From assembly GCA_016927815.1 (NCBI GenBank), contig JAFGLY010000125.1, positions 21,416-85,415 on the forward strand: 64,000 bases of DNA, given 5' to 3'. Shown here piece by piece: positions 18,091 through 26,733 of this stretch. The stretch's first letter is position 1. Every line of letters begins with the position of its first letter. The notes beneath the pieces were generated by a model. The model had not been told where the DNA came from and made no database searches. It saw nothing but the letters and a program-made list of their open reading frames with translations. Origin of the DNA: Deltaproteobacteria bacterium. GTDB taxonomy: Bacteria; Myxococcota_A; UBA796; JAFGLY01. The translations under genes and the position numbers were made by a program.

Positions 18091-18735
18091 TCAGAGCTGT
18101 CCGTTCCTGTCCGGGGTCGGCGGGGGCGGTTCCTGGGGGCGAGGCTCCCGGGTGCGCAGTCTCTTCGTGGCTGCCTCGATCTGGATCGCGACGCCGGGAA
18201 CCACCTGGAAGGGAATGTCCCCGAGGACGTACGACCCGGAGGGCAGAAGACCCTCGAAGCGCCCTTCGTTCCGCAGGCGGGTGGCGGCGAACTCCACCGC
18301 CGCTCGCTGGTCCGGGGCGAACGGCAGGGCTTCCGCGCGCAGCTCCACGCCCTTGGGGGGGTTGGTGCTCAGGACCACCTTTCCGTACAGGGTGTCCAGG
18401 GCCCACAACCAGTCGACCACTTCCTTGGAGGCCTCGAGCACGGCGGCCTTCCTCAGACGCTCGTACGAGGCGGCGGCATCGCCCAGGCCCCGTGCGGCGT
18501 AGGCCCCGTTGAGGAGGTCCCGGAACTCGAGCGCCACGGCGAGCGCTTCGCAGGCCCGGAACTTGTGCTCGGCGCCCACCCAGATCTGACGCTCCACCAG
18601 GCGTTGGAGCTCGTCGGAGAGGCGGTGGTGCTCGGCGGCCACCACAGCGGGGTCCGAGTTCGCAGGCGCCTCCTCCCTTCCGGCCAGGGCCGACAGGGCT
18701 GCCAACAGGATGCAGATCGAGGGACCGGTGGGCAT
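18091..18735 (-). CDS. Secreted protein of unknown function
   Basis: A 214-residue protein with an N-terminal hydrophobic segment (CILLAALSALAG) consistent with a signal peptide. It has a helical middle with two Cys-free repeats and a beta-rich PEGA-like stretch KVVLSTNPPKGVEL...LLPSGSYVLGDIPFQV, followed by a Pro-rich tail. The segment resembles PEGA-type surface-layer domains, which are usually structural. It lies upstream of the Hsp70-PilZ gene on the same strand, 79 bases away, and divergent from the phosphopantetheinyl transferase. I do not recognise the family. Confidence 0.65.
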   Translation of the reverse strand: MPTGPSICILLAALSALAGREEAPANSDPAVVAAEHHRLSDELQRLVERQIWVGAEHKFRACEALAVALEFRDLLNGAYAARGLGDAAASYERLRKAAVLEASKEVVDWLWALDTLYGKVVLSTNPPKGVELRAEALPFAPDQRAAVEFAATRLRNEGRFEGLLPSGSYVLGDIPFQVVPGVAIQIEAATKRLRTREPRPQEPPPPTPDRNGQL

Positions 18736-18829
18736 CGCGTTGCCTCGTGGATCTCTTCCTCTATCCTCCGACCCGGACCGGCGCCTCCATCATCCTCTCC
18801 CGGCTGCCCTCGCGGGCGGGCTCCGTGCT

Positions 18830-19747
18830 ATGGAGAACCGGTCCAGCGCCCTGTGCGCCCTCTCCCCTCCCACCGCATTGACCCTCCTCCCCTCCGACCC
18901 GGCCTGCGCCGGGCCCTTCCAGACGGCTTTCTGGCTCACCCTTCCTCACGGTGTCGCGGTCGGGATCGCGCTCCCGGAGCACCCCGGCGCTGGGGGGCAG
19001 GCCGTACCCGAGTCCGTACTGGCTCGCCTCCTGCCCGAGGAGCGCGCTATCGCACGCACCTTGAGGGGCCATCGTGTCCTCCGCTGGGTGGGCGGCCGGC
19101 TCGCGCTGCACGAGGCGCTGCGCCACCTGTGGGCGGATCCGGTGCCCCTCCTGCCGCTGCCGGGTGGCGGCGTGGAGGGTCCCCCGGGATTCACCGTGTC
19201 GGTGAGCCACAAGCGGACGCTCGCGGTGGGCATGGCTGCGCGATCCGCAGGCGGCACGCTCGGTGTGGACCTGGAGGACGTGATGCCCACACGTCTCCAC
19301 GTGGCGCCGGTCGTCCTGAGGCCCGAGGAGATCGACCTCGTACGCCACCTGTCCCCCGAGCGCCGCTGGCTGTCGATGCTGGTCCGCTTCTCGATCAAGG
19401 AGGCCCTCTACAAGGCCCTGTTCCCCCACCTGTCCCGCTTCGTGGGCTTCCAGGAGGCCTTTGTGGTGCTGGCTCCGAACGGCTCGGCCCGAGTGCAGTT
19501 GTCCCTCGAGGGCCAGGAGGGTCCCTTTCGGGTAGAGGCACGCTACCACTGGCTCCCAGGCCGCGTGCTCTCGTCGGTGCGCGTGTGGCCCGAAGCGTCC
19601 CGGTCCACGCAGCAGAGCCCCGCGGGCGCCGCGTCCGGCCTCCCCGACGACGCCGGGGGAACGGCCCAGGGCAATGGGTCTCTTGCACGCGGAGGCCCTC
19701 TCTCCTACACTGACGCACCCCCGCACCCGGAGCACCTCCATGGCTGA
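18830..19747 (+). CDS. 4'-phosphopantetheinyl transferase superfamily protein
   Basis: This enzyme transfers phosphopantetheine from CoA to a serine of carrier proteins. The key motifs are present: GVDLEDV (magnesium ligands) and FSIKEALYKAL (WxxKEA-type), plus the Sfp-type substrate-entry block SVSHKRTLAVGMA. I start at ATG 18830; the track start 18710 would lie in the opposite gene. The 305-residue length suits the EntD/Sfp branch rather than AcpS. No polyketide or peptide synthetase is in the window, so its carrier-protein partner is elsewhere. Its end overlaps the next start by 8 bases. Confidence 0.88.
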   Translation: MENRSSALCALSPPTALTLLPSDPACAGPFQTAFWLTLPHGVAVGIALPEHPGAGGQAVPESVLARLLPEERAIARTLRGHRVLRWVGGRLALHEALRHLWADPVPLLPLPGGGVEGPPGFTVSVSHKRTLAVGMAARSAGGTLGVDLEDVMPTRLHVAPVVLRPEEIDLVRHLSPERRWLSMLVRFSIKEALYKALFPHLSRFVGFQEAFVVLAPNGSARVQLSLEGQEGPFRVEARYHWLPGRVLSSVRVWPEASRSTQQSPAGAASGLPDDAGGTAQGNGSLARGGPLSYTDAPPHPEHLHG

Positions 19748-20666
19748 CCCGAACGTCTCCTCGATACCCTCCCTGTACAAGCGGTGGAGGAGCGGCGAGG
19801 GCGAGGCCGGTCAGGAGATGGCCCAACGGTTCAGCGACTGGTACTACGCCCTCACCGCGTCCCGCCTCGGCGAGCAGGCGGGCCGGGATCCCCTCCAGCG
19901 CTCCTGCGAACGTTTTTCCCAGGAGATCCTCGCGATTTCGAGTGCCAACGAGTTGGTGGAGTGGGCCCACGGCGTGGTCGTCTCCGAGATGGAACGTGCC
20001 GGATCCCGCATCCGGGGAGGCGACTTTCCCAGCACCCTGACCCAACGCCGGCCGCCCTCCGAGATCCTCGCGGGGGCCTGGAAGGATCTCCCCCGAGAGA
20101 GCCTCGCCCTCTTGTCCCACGCCTACGACGCCTCCTACTCCATGGACCAGATCGTGCAGGAGGCCGAGGGCATGGGCGGGTACCCCGTCGCCGTCCTCCA
20201 GGCCCGCCTGGACCTGAAGCGCTGGCTGCGCGATGCCTGCGGCGTTCCGTTCGTCGTCGTGCCCGACACCCCGCACCTCGACTCCGCACCCCTCCCCGTG
20301 TACGAGGCGGGTCGGATGACGAATCCCAAGGAGGAGTCTCGCTTCGAGCGCTGGCTGCTCACGCGGGAGGACCAGTGCCGCGACATCGCGGAGTTCGCAC
20401 CCTTCGCCCTCTCCATCCGTAGCGGCTCGCTGGCTCGTTCGGCCCCGCCCGCAGCGCCCGAGAGTGCGCCCCCCCGGCGACCCGCCAGCCCGCCGCCTGC
20501 CCGACCGGCGGCCGGGGCCGCGCCCCGACCCGCCTCCCCACCCATGAGGGAGACCGCACCCACCTTTCCCGAGCGCAGGCGTTCCCCCATCCTCCTCTTC
20601 GGCGGCCTCGCCTTCGTCGTCCTGGTGGGGATCCTCCTGGTGCTCCTCATCGCGTTGCGGTCCTGA
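19740..20666 (+). CDS. Tail-anchored protein of unknown function
   Basis: A 308-residue protein starting at ATG 19740 (MADPNVSS), overlapping the transferase gene. The first 210 residues are soluble and mostly helical, with many Trp and Arg (YKRWRSGEGEAG, RFERWLLTRED). A Pro/Ala-rich stretch follows, and the C-terminus is a single strong transmembrane helix (ILLFGGLAFVVLVGILLVLL) with a few residues after it. That layout suggests a cytoplasmic domain anchored to the inner membrane by its tail. No family was recognised. It is co-directional with and 3 bases from the TPR gene. Confidence 0.75.
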   Translation: MADPNVSSIPSLYKRWRSGEGEAGQEMAQRFSDWYYALTASRLGEQAGRDPLQRSCERFSQEILAISSANELVEWAHGVVVSEMERAGSRIRGGDFPSTLTQRRPPSEILAGAWKDLPRESLALLSHAYDASYSMDQIVQEAEGMGGYPVAVLQARLDLKRWLRDACGVPFVVVPDTPHLDSAPLPVYEAGRMTNPKEESRFERWLLTREDQCRDIAEFAPFALSIRSGSLARSAPPAAPESAPPRRPASPPPARPAAGAAPRPASPPMRETAPTFPERRRSPILLFGGLAFVVLVGILLVLLIALRS

Positions 20667-20669
20667 GGC

Positions 20670-21509
20670 ATGTCCGATCGCGACCGATCCGAACCTGCCG
20701 TGTGGGGGGTCGATCGGGCCTCCCTCGCCGCCATGAGGTTGTCCCGGGTCCGGCAGGCCTACGAGGCCGAGGACCTGTGGACCGCCGTACTGGAGGCCGA
20801 GGAGATCCTCGACGATAAACCCGACGACGTCGAAGCCCTGGAACTTCTCGGAGACGCCGAGCTGGACCTGGGCCACGGCCGAGAGGCCGAGCTGATCTTC
20901 GCGCGGCTCCGAGGGTCCGACGAACGCAACCCGACCTACCTGTCGGGCCTCGCCATCGCACGCTTCCTGTCCGTGGACTTCGAGGGCGCCCTGGCGGCTG
21001 CGACCGCCGCGCTGGCGATCTCCCCGGACGACGCCGAGGCCCATGCCTACGCGGGGCTGTCCCTGGAACGCCTGGGTCGGTACGAGGAGGCGGCCGGCCA
21101 CGTCTCGGAGGCCGCCCGGATCGATCCGGAGGGGTTCCCTTCCCCCCTTGCGGTCGAGGACGTGTCCTGGAACGGGCTCCTGCAGCGAGCCTTGGACGGT
21201 CTCCCCGAGGCCTTTCAGCCCTTCTACCGCCGCGTCCCGGTGGTCTGGCACCACTACCCGGACCCGGCGGTCCTGCGTGCCGCCGATCCCCCGCTCTCTC
21301 CCTTCTCCCTTGCTCTCTACGAGGGCACACCGCCCCCGGAAGGCGAGCCCCGGGTCGACCCCCGGTCGGTGCGCGCCTACCGCGGCAACCTCCTGCGGTT
21401 CGCACGGGACATGGCCCGCCTGGAGGAGGATTTCTCCCTGGCACTGGCCTTCGAGGCCGCAAGTTGGCTGGGCATCGAGCTTCCCCTCCGCCTGGAGGCC
21501 GGCCGGTGA
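20670..21509 (+). CDS. TPR protein with degenerate MMP-like metallopeptidase domain
   Basis: Residues 20-155 of this 279-residue protein are tetratricopeptide repeats (AVLEAEEILDDKPDDVEALELLGDAE and similar). The rest follows the pattern of the small Zincin_1/DUF1025 metallopeptidases: ALDGLPEAFQPFYRRVPVVW, a Pro-rich turn, LALYEGTP, then YRGNLLRFARDM. Where the family has HExxH with a following LGI, this protein reads FEAASWLGIE, so the zinc-binding histidines are absent and the domain is probably inactive. Its stop overlaps the GTG of the next gene. It may be a scaffold or a regulator. Confidence 0.75.
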   Translation: MSDRDRSEPAVWGVDRASLAAMRLSRVRQAYEAEDLWTAVLEAEEILDDKPDDVEALELLGDAELDLGHGREAELIFARLRGSDERNPTYLSGLAIARFLSVDFEGALAAATAALAISPDDAEAHAYAGLSLERLGRYEEAAGHVSEAARIDPEGFPSPLAVEDVSWNGLLQRALDGLPEAFQPFYRRVPVVWHHYPDPAVLRAADPPLSPFSLALYEGTPPPEGEPRVDPRSVRAYRGNLLRFARDMARLEEDFSLALAFEAASWLGIELPLRLEAGR

Positions 21510-22270
21510 GGGTCACCATCCTGGGCAGCGGCACCCATGTCCCGGATCCCGATCGGGGTCCGGCCGGCTTCCTCGTGGAGGAGGGCGGAGCCCGCGTACT
21601 GGTGGACGGCGGTTCAGGCACCATCGGGCGCCTCGCGCGGGCGGGCGTGGACGCCCGGGACCTCGACGCGCTGGTCTATACCCACCGCCATGTGGATCAC
21701 TGCGCGGATCTCGCGCCCATCCTCTTCACGCTCTGCGTACCGTCGGCCACGGTGCGGACGCGCGAACTGCCCGTCTGGGCCGGAGAGGGCTTCGCCTCCT
21801 TCCTGGCCGCTCTCCAGGCCGCCTGGGGTTCCTGGATCGTTCCCTCGACCTTCCCCCTCCGGGTCGTGGAACTGCCGCTCGACGGCCCGGGTCGGGCCGA
21901 CCTCCCCGGAGGGCTCGTGCTGGACACCCTTCCCGCCCTCCACTCAGCGGGCGCGCTCCACCTGAAGTTCACGGCTCCCGACCGCCGAACGGTCGTCTTC
22001 TCAGGCGACACCGCCCCTTCGGCGGGCCTGGTCGATCTGGCGCGGGGCTGCGACCTGCTCGTCTGCGAGTGCTCTCTCGAGGACGGCCAGGACGTTCCCG
22101 GGCACCTTGCGCCAACGGACGTGGCCGCGCTGGCGACGCAGGCCCGCCCCGGGCGGCTGGTGCTCACGCACATGTACCCGCGTGAACATCCCGACGGAGA
22201 CGTGGTTCGAATCGCGTCCACCGGCGTGCCCACCCTCCGCGCACGGGATGGGGATGCCTTCGACCTGTAG
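21506..22270 (+). CDS. MBL-fold metallohydrolase (RNase Z/ElaC-like)
   Basis: A 254-residue metallo-beta-lactamase-fold hydrolase. The GTG at 21506 overlaps the preceding stop (GTGA), so I use it rather than the track start. Motifs: LGSGTHVPDPDRG, the metal-binding THRHVDHCADL, the later histidine in ALHSAGALHLKF, FSGDTAPS with its aspartate, and LTHMYP. This set resembles the RNase Z/arylsulfatase-like branch, but the full tRNase Z exosite is not evident. The substrate is unknown. Confidence 0.85.
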   Translation: MRVTILGSGTHVPDPDRGPAGFLVEEGGARVLVDGGSGTIGRLARAGVDARDLDALVYTHRHVDHCADLAPILFTLCVPSATVRTRELPVWAGEGFASFLAALQAAWGSWIVPSTFPLRVVELPLDGPGRADLPGGLVLDTLPALHSAGALHLKFTAPDRRTVVFSGDTAPSAGLVDLARGCDLLVCECSLEDGQDVPGHLAPTDVAALATQARPGRLVLTHMYPREHPDGDVVRIASTGVPTLRARDGDAFDL

Positions 22271-23129
22271 CCCGATCCTCCTGGCCGCCATCCTCTGGGG
22301 GGGCGCCTGCAGCCGGGATCCGGCCCGGGCACAGACCGATCGCGAAACCTACGTGGCCCTCCTCCGCAGCTCGGACACGCCCATCGCTGAGCGCATGGAT
22401 CGGTGCCTGGAACTTGCGGATCCGGCTTTGCGGAGCGACTGCGCCCTCGTGACCGCGGAGGCAGCTCCGCGGCAGGGCGCAGGCCGCATCGAGGCATGGT
22501 GCGACCGGGTCCCGGCGGGCACATGGCGTGACGAGTGCTGGTTTCAGGCCTCCGAGCAGGCCCGTCGCGCGGGCGACTGGATGCGCGCCTTGGCCCTGTG
22601 CCGTGAAACGGGTCCGTTCTCCACGGACTGCAGGCAGCACCTCTGGCAGCTCGCGCTCCATGCCAGTGTGCCGCCGGAGGGCCCGGCCGGCTTCGCCACC
22701 CACCTCGAGACGGCTCGGGAGGTGTTCGAACGGTTCCGCCCCCTGCTCGCCGAGGATCCGGAATTCGAGGAGCGGTTCTGGCTTCGGTGGTTCCAGGAGG
22801 GATTCGAGCAGGGCCTCGGCCTCGACGTGTCCGCCTGCGATCCCCTGCCCGTCCGGGACGCCGCACGGTGCCGACTCGCAGCCACCCACGTCTACCGGAC
22901 CCGCCTGGATCGATCCCTGCTCACCTCCGCACCCAGCCTGGCCGGGTTCTGCGACCGAGCGACCAAAGACCCCACGGTCGCGGGCGTCCTGGGATTCGAG
23001 TTCGGCCTGGTGGAGGGGAATCCGGGCAGCATCGCCACGCCTTCTCCGGTGCTGGACGAGGTCGTCGTCCAGGAGTACCGTCGCCTTTGCGACGCGCCCA
23101 CACCTACCGGACGTGCGCGCCCACCCTGA
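22248..23129 (+). CDS. Cys-containing lipoprotein of unknown function
   Basis: A 293-residue protein beginning ATGGGGATG, with alternative starts two codons apart at 22248 and 22254. A lipoprotein signal peptide follows, ending at lipobox WGGAC. The mature part is helical with scattered cysteines spaced as in repeat units (MDRCLEL, SDCALV, EAWCDRV, DECWFQA, ALCRETG, TDCRQHL). This recalls helix-pair repeats with disulfides in the periplasm. It overlaps the MBL gene by 23 bases and ends 26 bases inside the convergent gene. No family was recognised. Confidence 0.7.
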   Translation: MGMPSTCSPILLAAILWGGACSRDPARAQTDRETYVALLRSSDTPIAERMDRCLELADPALRSDCALVTAEAAPRQGAGRIEAWCDRVPAGTWRDECWFQASEQARRAGDWMRALALCRETGPFSTDCRQHLWQLALHASVPPEGPAGFATHLETAREVFERFRPLLAEDPEFEERFWLRWFQEGFEQGLGLDVSACDPLPVRDAARCRLAATHVYRTRLDRSLLTSAPSLAGFCDRATKDPTVAGVLGFEFGLVEGNPGSIATPSPVLDEVVVQEYRRLCDAPTPTGRARPP

Positions 23130-23697
23130 GCGCGGCTCCCACGAGCCACCAGTCGTCCAGGGCGCTGCCCGGCTCGGTGCCGGGGCCCCGGGCGCTGCCC
23201 CAGGAGGCCCGGATCGCGAGGTCGAGGAAGCCGGGGTTCGACGGGTGCCCCACCCGGCGGCGGGCCCCCGCCTCGAACGTGGCCATGGGCACCGCGTACG
23301 ACGCGCTCCAGAAGTCGTCGAGATCCAGGCGCCCGAACCCGACGGATGCGAGTCCGCCCCACGTCGCCTGCGGATCGGGCCGGATCGCCACGAGCATCCC
23401 CCAGTGGACATAGGAGAACGGGAACACCCGCACGGCCTCCTCACCCACCTCTCGCGCCTCCTGCCGCACGATCGCGCTGCCCTCGGCAAAGAGGCTGGCA
23501 CCCACCCTCGGTCCGGGGATGTCCCGGGAGTCGGGGAAGGCCTCGAACCGGACCTGCCACGCGGTGTGGATCCCAGGCCGGGGCCACTCGCCCAACAGGC
23601 TCCCCGCGCCGATCCCCGCAGACAGGTCCGTGCCGAAGGACCCGCCGTCCTGGGCCGAGGCGGCGACGACGAGCGGGAGCAGGGAGAGAAGCGCCAT
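23104..23697 (-). CDS. Secreted beta-barrel-like protein of unknown function
   Basis: A 197-residue protein with a signal peptide (LLSLLPLVVAASAQD). It has a pattern of alternating aromatic and small residues typical of a small outer-membrane barrel or an autotransporter-like surface protein (TAWQVRFEAFP, WGGLASVGFG, FLDLAIRASWG, WWLVGAALRVGAHVR). It ends in an Arg rather than an aromatic residue, so classical barrel insertion is not assured. It lies downstream of another secreted protein on the same strand. Confidence 0.6.
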   Translation of the reverse strand: MALLSLLPLVVAASAQDGGSFGTDLSAGIGAGSLLGEWPRPGIHTAWQVRFEAFPDSRDIPGPRVGASLFAEGSAIVRQEAREVGEEAVRVFPFSYVHWGMLVAIRPDPQATWGGLASVGFGRLDLDDFWSASYAVPMATFEAGARRRVGHPSNPGFLDLAIRASWGSARGPGTEPGSALDDWWLVGAALRVGAHVR

Positions 23698-23763
23698 CCT
23701 GGTCCCCGTATCCGCCCCCGGTCGGCTTCGCGACGGTCCAGCCGTCCCAGTCCCTCGAGGCGT

Positions 23764-24840
23764 TCAGTACCCGATCTCCAACTGGAGACCGTCGAACCAG
23801 GCCGTACCGCTCATGGTGCAGGCCATCGCCACCTGTACGTACGCGGTATCGGCGGGCGCCACCCCCCGCACGACGAACTCCCTCCAGTCCATGTCTCCGG
23901 TGGGTACCTCGGCCTCCACCGGCCGGCCCACGGGCGCACCCGAGATGTCCAGCCACACGAGTGCGAACTGGAAGATCCTCTCCTGGTCGCGCTCCTTCCG
24001 CACGAACCGGGTTCGGATGTGTCCGCGGAGCACGAGCGACGTGCCGGGCGCGATGGTGACCACCTGGGACACCTGGGGCCACGAACGGGTGCGGGCGTCC
24101 GCGTGGAAGCGCAGGCTGGCCCTACCGTCCATGGCCACGTCGGGATCCATGGTCACCTCGGCGGCCGGGAGCGGGTTGCCCTTCTCCACGAGCGTGGCGA
24201 TCTGCCAGTGCCTGGCCAGGTCCCGGTCCTCGAAGGAGGCGTCCTCGAGGGGAACCCGGGTGCCCGGCCCCGACGTGATCTCGGCCGGACGGGCGTGGAA
24301 CCGCGTGGCCAGGCGATCCCGGGCCCTCTCCTCCCGGGTCGGGGCCGGCGGGATCGCGAGGGTCACCTCTCGGCTGTCCTTCCGGCCGATCATCTCGAAC
24401 CTCAAGGTCGCCCCGCCCACGGTCCCGATTCTCACGGCCGTCAGGGAACGGGCCTTCAGGCCGTAGAGGTCGGCGATTGCCTCCAACCGTTGCCGCTCGA
24501 GGTCGCTCCAGGTCTCAGCGTTGCGGACCACGGTCTGCCCGGCGCGCAGATCCGACATCCGGGTGGCGGGCAGCACCGCCACCCAGGCGAGCACCGCCGC
24601 GATCTTCTCGTCGAGCACCTCGTCCACCAGCACCGGATCCGCGCCCGCCAGCAGGAAGAGCGCCCCCTCGGACAGGTCCCGGGCCTGCAACATGCGCACC
24701 AGCCGGTCCTGTGGACTGTCGTCCTCCATGCGGGCGATGGTCTCCGCAGCGACGCGGTCGTCGTCGGTGGTCGGGGGGGGCGGGTCCGCGATGGCGGCGA
24801 GGGGAATCGTCCAGGCGAGCATGAGCGGGATCCAACGCAC
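23764..24840 (-). CDS. Secreted protein with C-terminal carbohydrate-binding-like beta-sandwich
   Basis: A 358-residue protein from a GTG start backed by GGAGGT. There is a signal peptide (LMLAWTIPLAAIAD), a helical region to about residue 120, then a small beta domain. The C-terminal 150 residues read like a galactose-binding-type jelly roll: EDASFEDRDLARHWQIA, MDGRASLRFHAD, LVLRGHIRT, FVVRGVAPADTAYVQVAM, WFDGLQLE. Such domains often bind sugars or mediate surface contacts. The enzyme function, if any, is not visible. Confidence 0.7.
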   Translation of the reverse strand: MRWIPLMLAWTIPLAAIADPPPPTTDDDRVAAETIARMEDDSPQDRLVRMLQARDLSEGALFLLAGADPVLVDEVLDEKIAAVLAWVAVLPATRMSDLRAGQTVVRNAETWSDLERQRLEAIADLYGLKARSLTAVRIGTVGGATLRFEMIGRKDSREVTLAIPPAPTREERARDRLATRFHARPAEITSGPGTRVPLEDASFEDRDLARHWQIATLVEKGNPLPAAEVTMDPDVAMDGRASLRFHADARTRSWPQVSQVVTIAPGTSLVLRGHIRTRFVRKERDQERIFQFALVWLDISGAPVGRPVEAEVPTGDMDWREFVVRGVAPADTAYVQVAMACTMSGTAWFDGLQLEIGY

Positions 24841-24872
24841 GGACCACCTCCGCTGGCGAGCCTACCACGGTG

Positions 24873-25889
24873 TCACGGCACAGGTGTCGGATCTCGGGCC
24901 AGCGTGGGGGGCCACGTTCGCAGGGTCGCTTCCACTTCGGACAGATCCCGGGCGTGAAACACGCGGCGGCGCAGCGCCCCCCCGTGCGGCAGGGCCCGGG
25001 TGGTGTACGCAGCGAGCTTCTTCACCCGCCCCAGTGCGCCGGACTCGGTGCGGAACACGGACCTCGTGCCCTCGATGTAGGCGAGCAGGAAGGCGCACCG
25101 GTCGGCGGGGGTGGGCGGCTCGAAGGGCTCTCCCGCAAGGGTGCGCGCGACCTCGAGGGGCAGCCACGGATCGCACAGGGCACCGCGGCCAATCATCAAG
25201 GCGTGGCAGCCGGTCTCGTCGAGCAGCCGGAGCGCGGAAGGCACGTCCACGACGTCTCCGTTGCCGACCACGGGGATCCCGACCGCCCGGCGCACCTCGG
25301 CGATGGGTTTTGGGTCGAAGGTACCGCCGAAGGCATCCTCGCGCGTCCGCCAGTGGACGACGATGCCGTCTGCTCCTTCTCCCTCGCAGATCCGGGCGAT
25401 CTCCAGGTGGTTGCGGTGGCCTGGCGTGAGCCCGGATCGGATCTTCACGGTGAGCGGCACATCCACCGCAGCCCGGACGGCCGCGACGATCGACCTCGCC
25501 AGGGCGGGATCGCCCAGCAGGGCCGCCCCCCCCGAGTGGGCGCAGACCTTCCGGGCCGGGCACCCCATGTTGATGTCCACCACCGACGCCCCCGAGGCCG
25601 CGACCCATCGTGCGGCCTCGGCCAGCACCTCGGGCCTCCGGCCGTAGATCTGCACGGCGCCCGGCCGTTCGTCGGGATCGAGCATGGCGGTCTCGCGTAC
25701 CCGGCGGACCTGCCGCACCAGGCCCTCTGCGGGCACGAACTCGGTGCAGGTGAGGCCGATGCCTCCGATCCTGCGGATGAGACGACGGAAGGTGACGTCG
25801 GTCAGCCCTTCCATCGGGGCCAGGAGGACGGCTGGCCGGATCTCGAGGCCCCTCAAGCGCAACAGGGTCGGGCGGCAGGGCGGGTGCAC
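24873..25889 (-). CDS. dusB: tRNA-dihydrouridine synthase
   Basis: Dus enzymes reduce uridine in the D loop of tRNA, using FMN and NADPH. The 338-residue protein shows the TIM-barrel pattern LAPMEGLTDVTFR, then DINMGCPARKV containing the catalytic cysteine, KIRSG, HWRTR and GNGDV with IGRGALCDPW. The overall arrangement fits the DusB branch, but assignment among DusA/B/C was made by eye. Translation probably starts at the GTG at 25889. It lies 101 bases downstream of ssb. Confidence 0.92.
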   Translation of the reverse strand: MHPPCRPTLLRLRGLEIRPAVLLAPMEGLTDVTFRRLIRRIGGIGLTCTEFVPAEGLVRQVRRVRETAMLDPDERPGAVQIYGRRPEVLAEAARWVAASGASVVDINMGCPARKVCAHSGGAALLGDPALARSIVAAVRAAVDVPLTVKIRSGLTPGHRNHLEIARICEGEGADGIVVHWRTREDAFGGTFDPKPIAEVRRAVGIPVVGNGDVVDVPSALRLLDETGCHALMIGRGALCDPWLPLEVARTLAGEPFEPPTPADRCAFLLAYIEGTRSVFRTESGALGRVKKLAAYTTRALPHGGALRRRVFHARDLSEVEATLRTWPPTLARDPTPVP

Positions 25890-25990
25890 GCTGAAGGGCT
25901 ATCCCGTCCGCCACGACGCCCATGAGGTCCGGCCGCCGCCCTGCCCCCGACGGGAGGTCGGGCGGCGGCCCCGGCGGGGGACCGCCGTCC

Positions 25991-26425
25991 TCACCGCTCG
26001 TCGTCGGGACCCTCCTGCTCCACCTCGGGGGGCAGGGGATCGGGGAGCACGGCCCGAGAGCGCACCTCCCGATCCACCTGCGGGTACGAGGCGGGACGGC
26101 TGCCGGCGATGGCGCTGAACCGACGCGCCGCCACCTCCACCACGCGGTGCCGTCTGCCCTCGCCGTCGTCCCACGACCGGGGCACGAGGCGCCCCTCGAC
26201 GAGGCAGAGGGTTCCCTTGGAGAGGGTCCGGCTGGCACGCTCGGCGAGGTCATCCCAGAGGACGATGTCGTGCCAGTCGGTTTCCTGCACCCACTCGTCC
26301 TCTCGACGGGCGGAGCGGTTGGTGGCCAGGCGGAGGCGACAGCACGCCTTCCCGCCGTTGGTGTGGCGCAGCTCGGGGCTGTTTCCGAGGTGGCCGAGGA
26401 GGAGGACCTGGTTGATGCCCTGCAT
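25991..26425 (-). CDS. ssb: Single-stranded DNA-binding protein
   Basis: A 144-residue OB-fold protein. ATG 26425 is chosen over the track start (26530) because AAAGGAG lies six bases upstream and MQGINQVLLLGHLGNSPELR is the family N-terminus. Aromatic and basic ssDNA contacts include WHDIVLWDDLAERASRTLSKG and LVEGRLV. The C-terminal tail is acidic but ends PDDER and not in the usual DDDIPF-type peptide, so binding of partner proteins may differ. A sigma-54-type promoter sits just upstream. It may be a secondary ssb; the main one is not in the window. Confidence 0.9.
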   Translation of the reverse strand: MQGINQVLLLGHLGNSPELRHTNGGKACCRLRLATNRSARREDEWVQETDWHDIVLWDDLAERASRTLSKGTLCLVEGRLVPRSWDDGEGRRHRVVEVAARRFSAIAGSRPASYPQVDREVRSRAVLPDPLPPEVEQEGPDDER

Positions 26426-26461
26426 GCGGGACTCCTTTCGTCTACGGGGCGTCCAGGAACG

Positions 26462-26479
26462 AAGCACGGATCGTGCCAA
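26462..26479 (-). promoter_or_regulatory. Sigma-54 (-24/-12) type promoter upstream of ssb
   Basis: On the minus strand the sequence is TTGGCACGATCCGTGCTT. It matches the RpoN consensus YTGGCACG-N4-TTGCW except for one base (GTGC instead of TTGC), with GG and GC exactly ten bases apart. The ssb start codon is about 40 bases downstream with a good ribosome site, which suits a short leader. No enhancer-binding regulator is seen nearby. Confidence 0.45.
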
Positions 26480-26573
26480 GGCTGTCCCATCGGGTTTTCG
26501 GGCGTTCGAGGCCGTTCCGAGATCCTCCATCCGGCCCGGGGTGTCGGACGGATCGTCGGACCGACGACACCTG

Positions 26574-26603
26574 CCGACACCCCCCTCCCCCGGGTGTTAT
26601 GAT
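26574..26603 (+). promoter_or_regulatory. Candidate sigma-70 promoter for panB
   Basis: CCGACA and TATGAT are 18 bases apart. The -10 is one base from consensus; the -35 keeps GACA. The panB start lies about 130 bases downstream. This and the sigma-54-like site are the only signals I found in the 308-base ssb-panB intergenic region. Confidence 0.35.
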
Positions 26604-26733
26604 GCGCCCGCCGTCGCAGCCCTGTGGACCGACCCGCAGAAGGCGTGGCGGTTTCGCCTCCCGATCCCCTGGACCGACACCCCGGCCGGGAGGATCCGCC
26701 GAATCCGGCAGGGAGGATCACTCGGAGATCGCA

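Noticed and set aside
18830-19747. Phosphopantetheinyl transferase as sign of a polyketide/peptide gene cluster
   Set aside because: No synthase, carrier protein or tailoring gene occurs nearby; it looks like a stand-alone housekeeping or secondary-metabolism helper.
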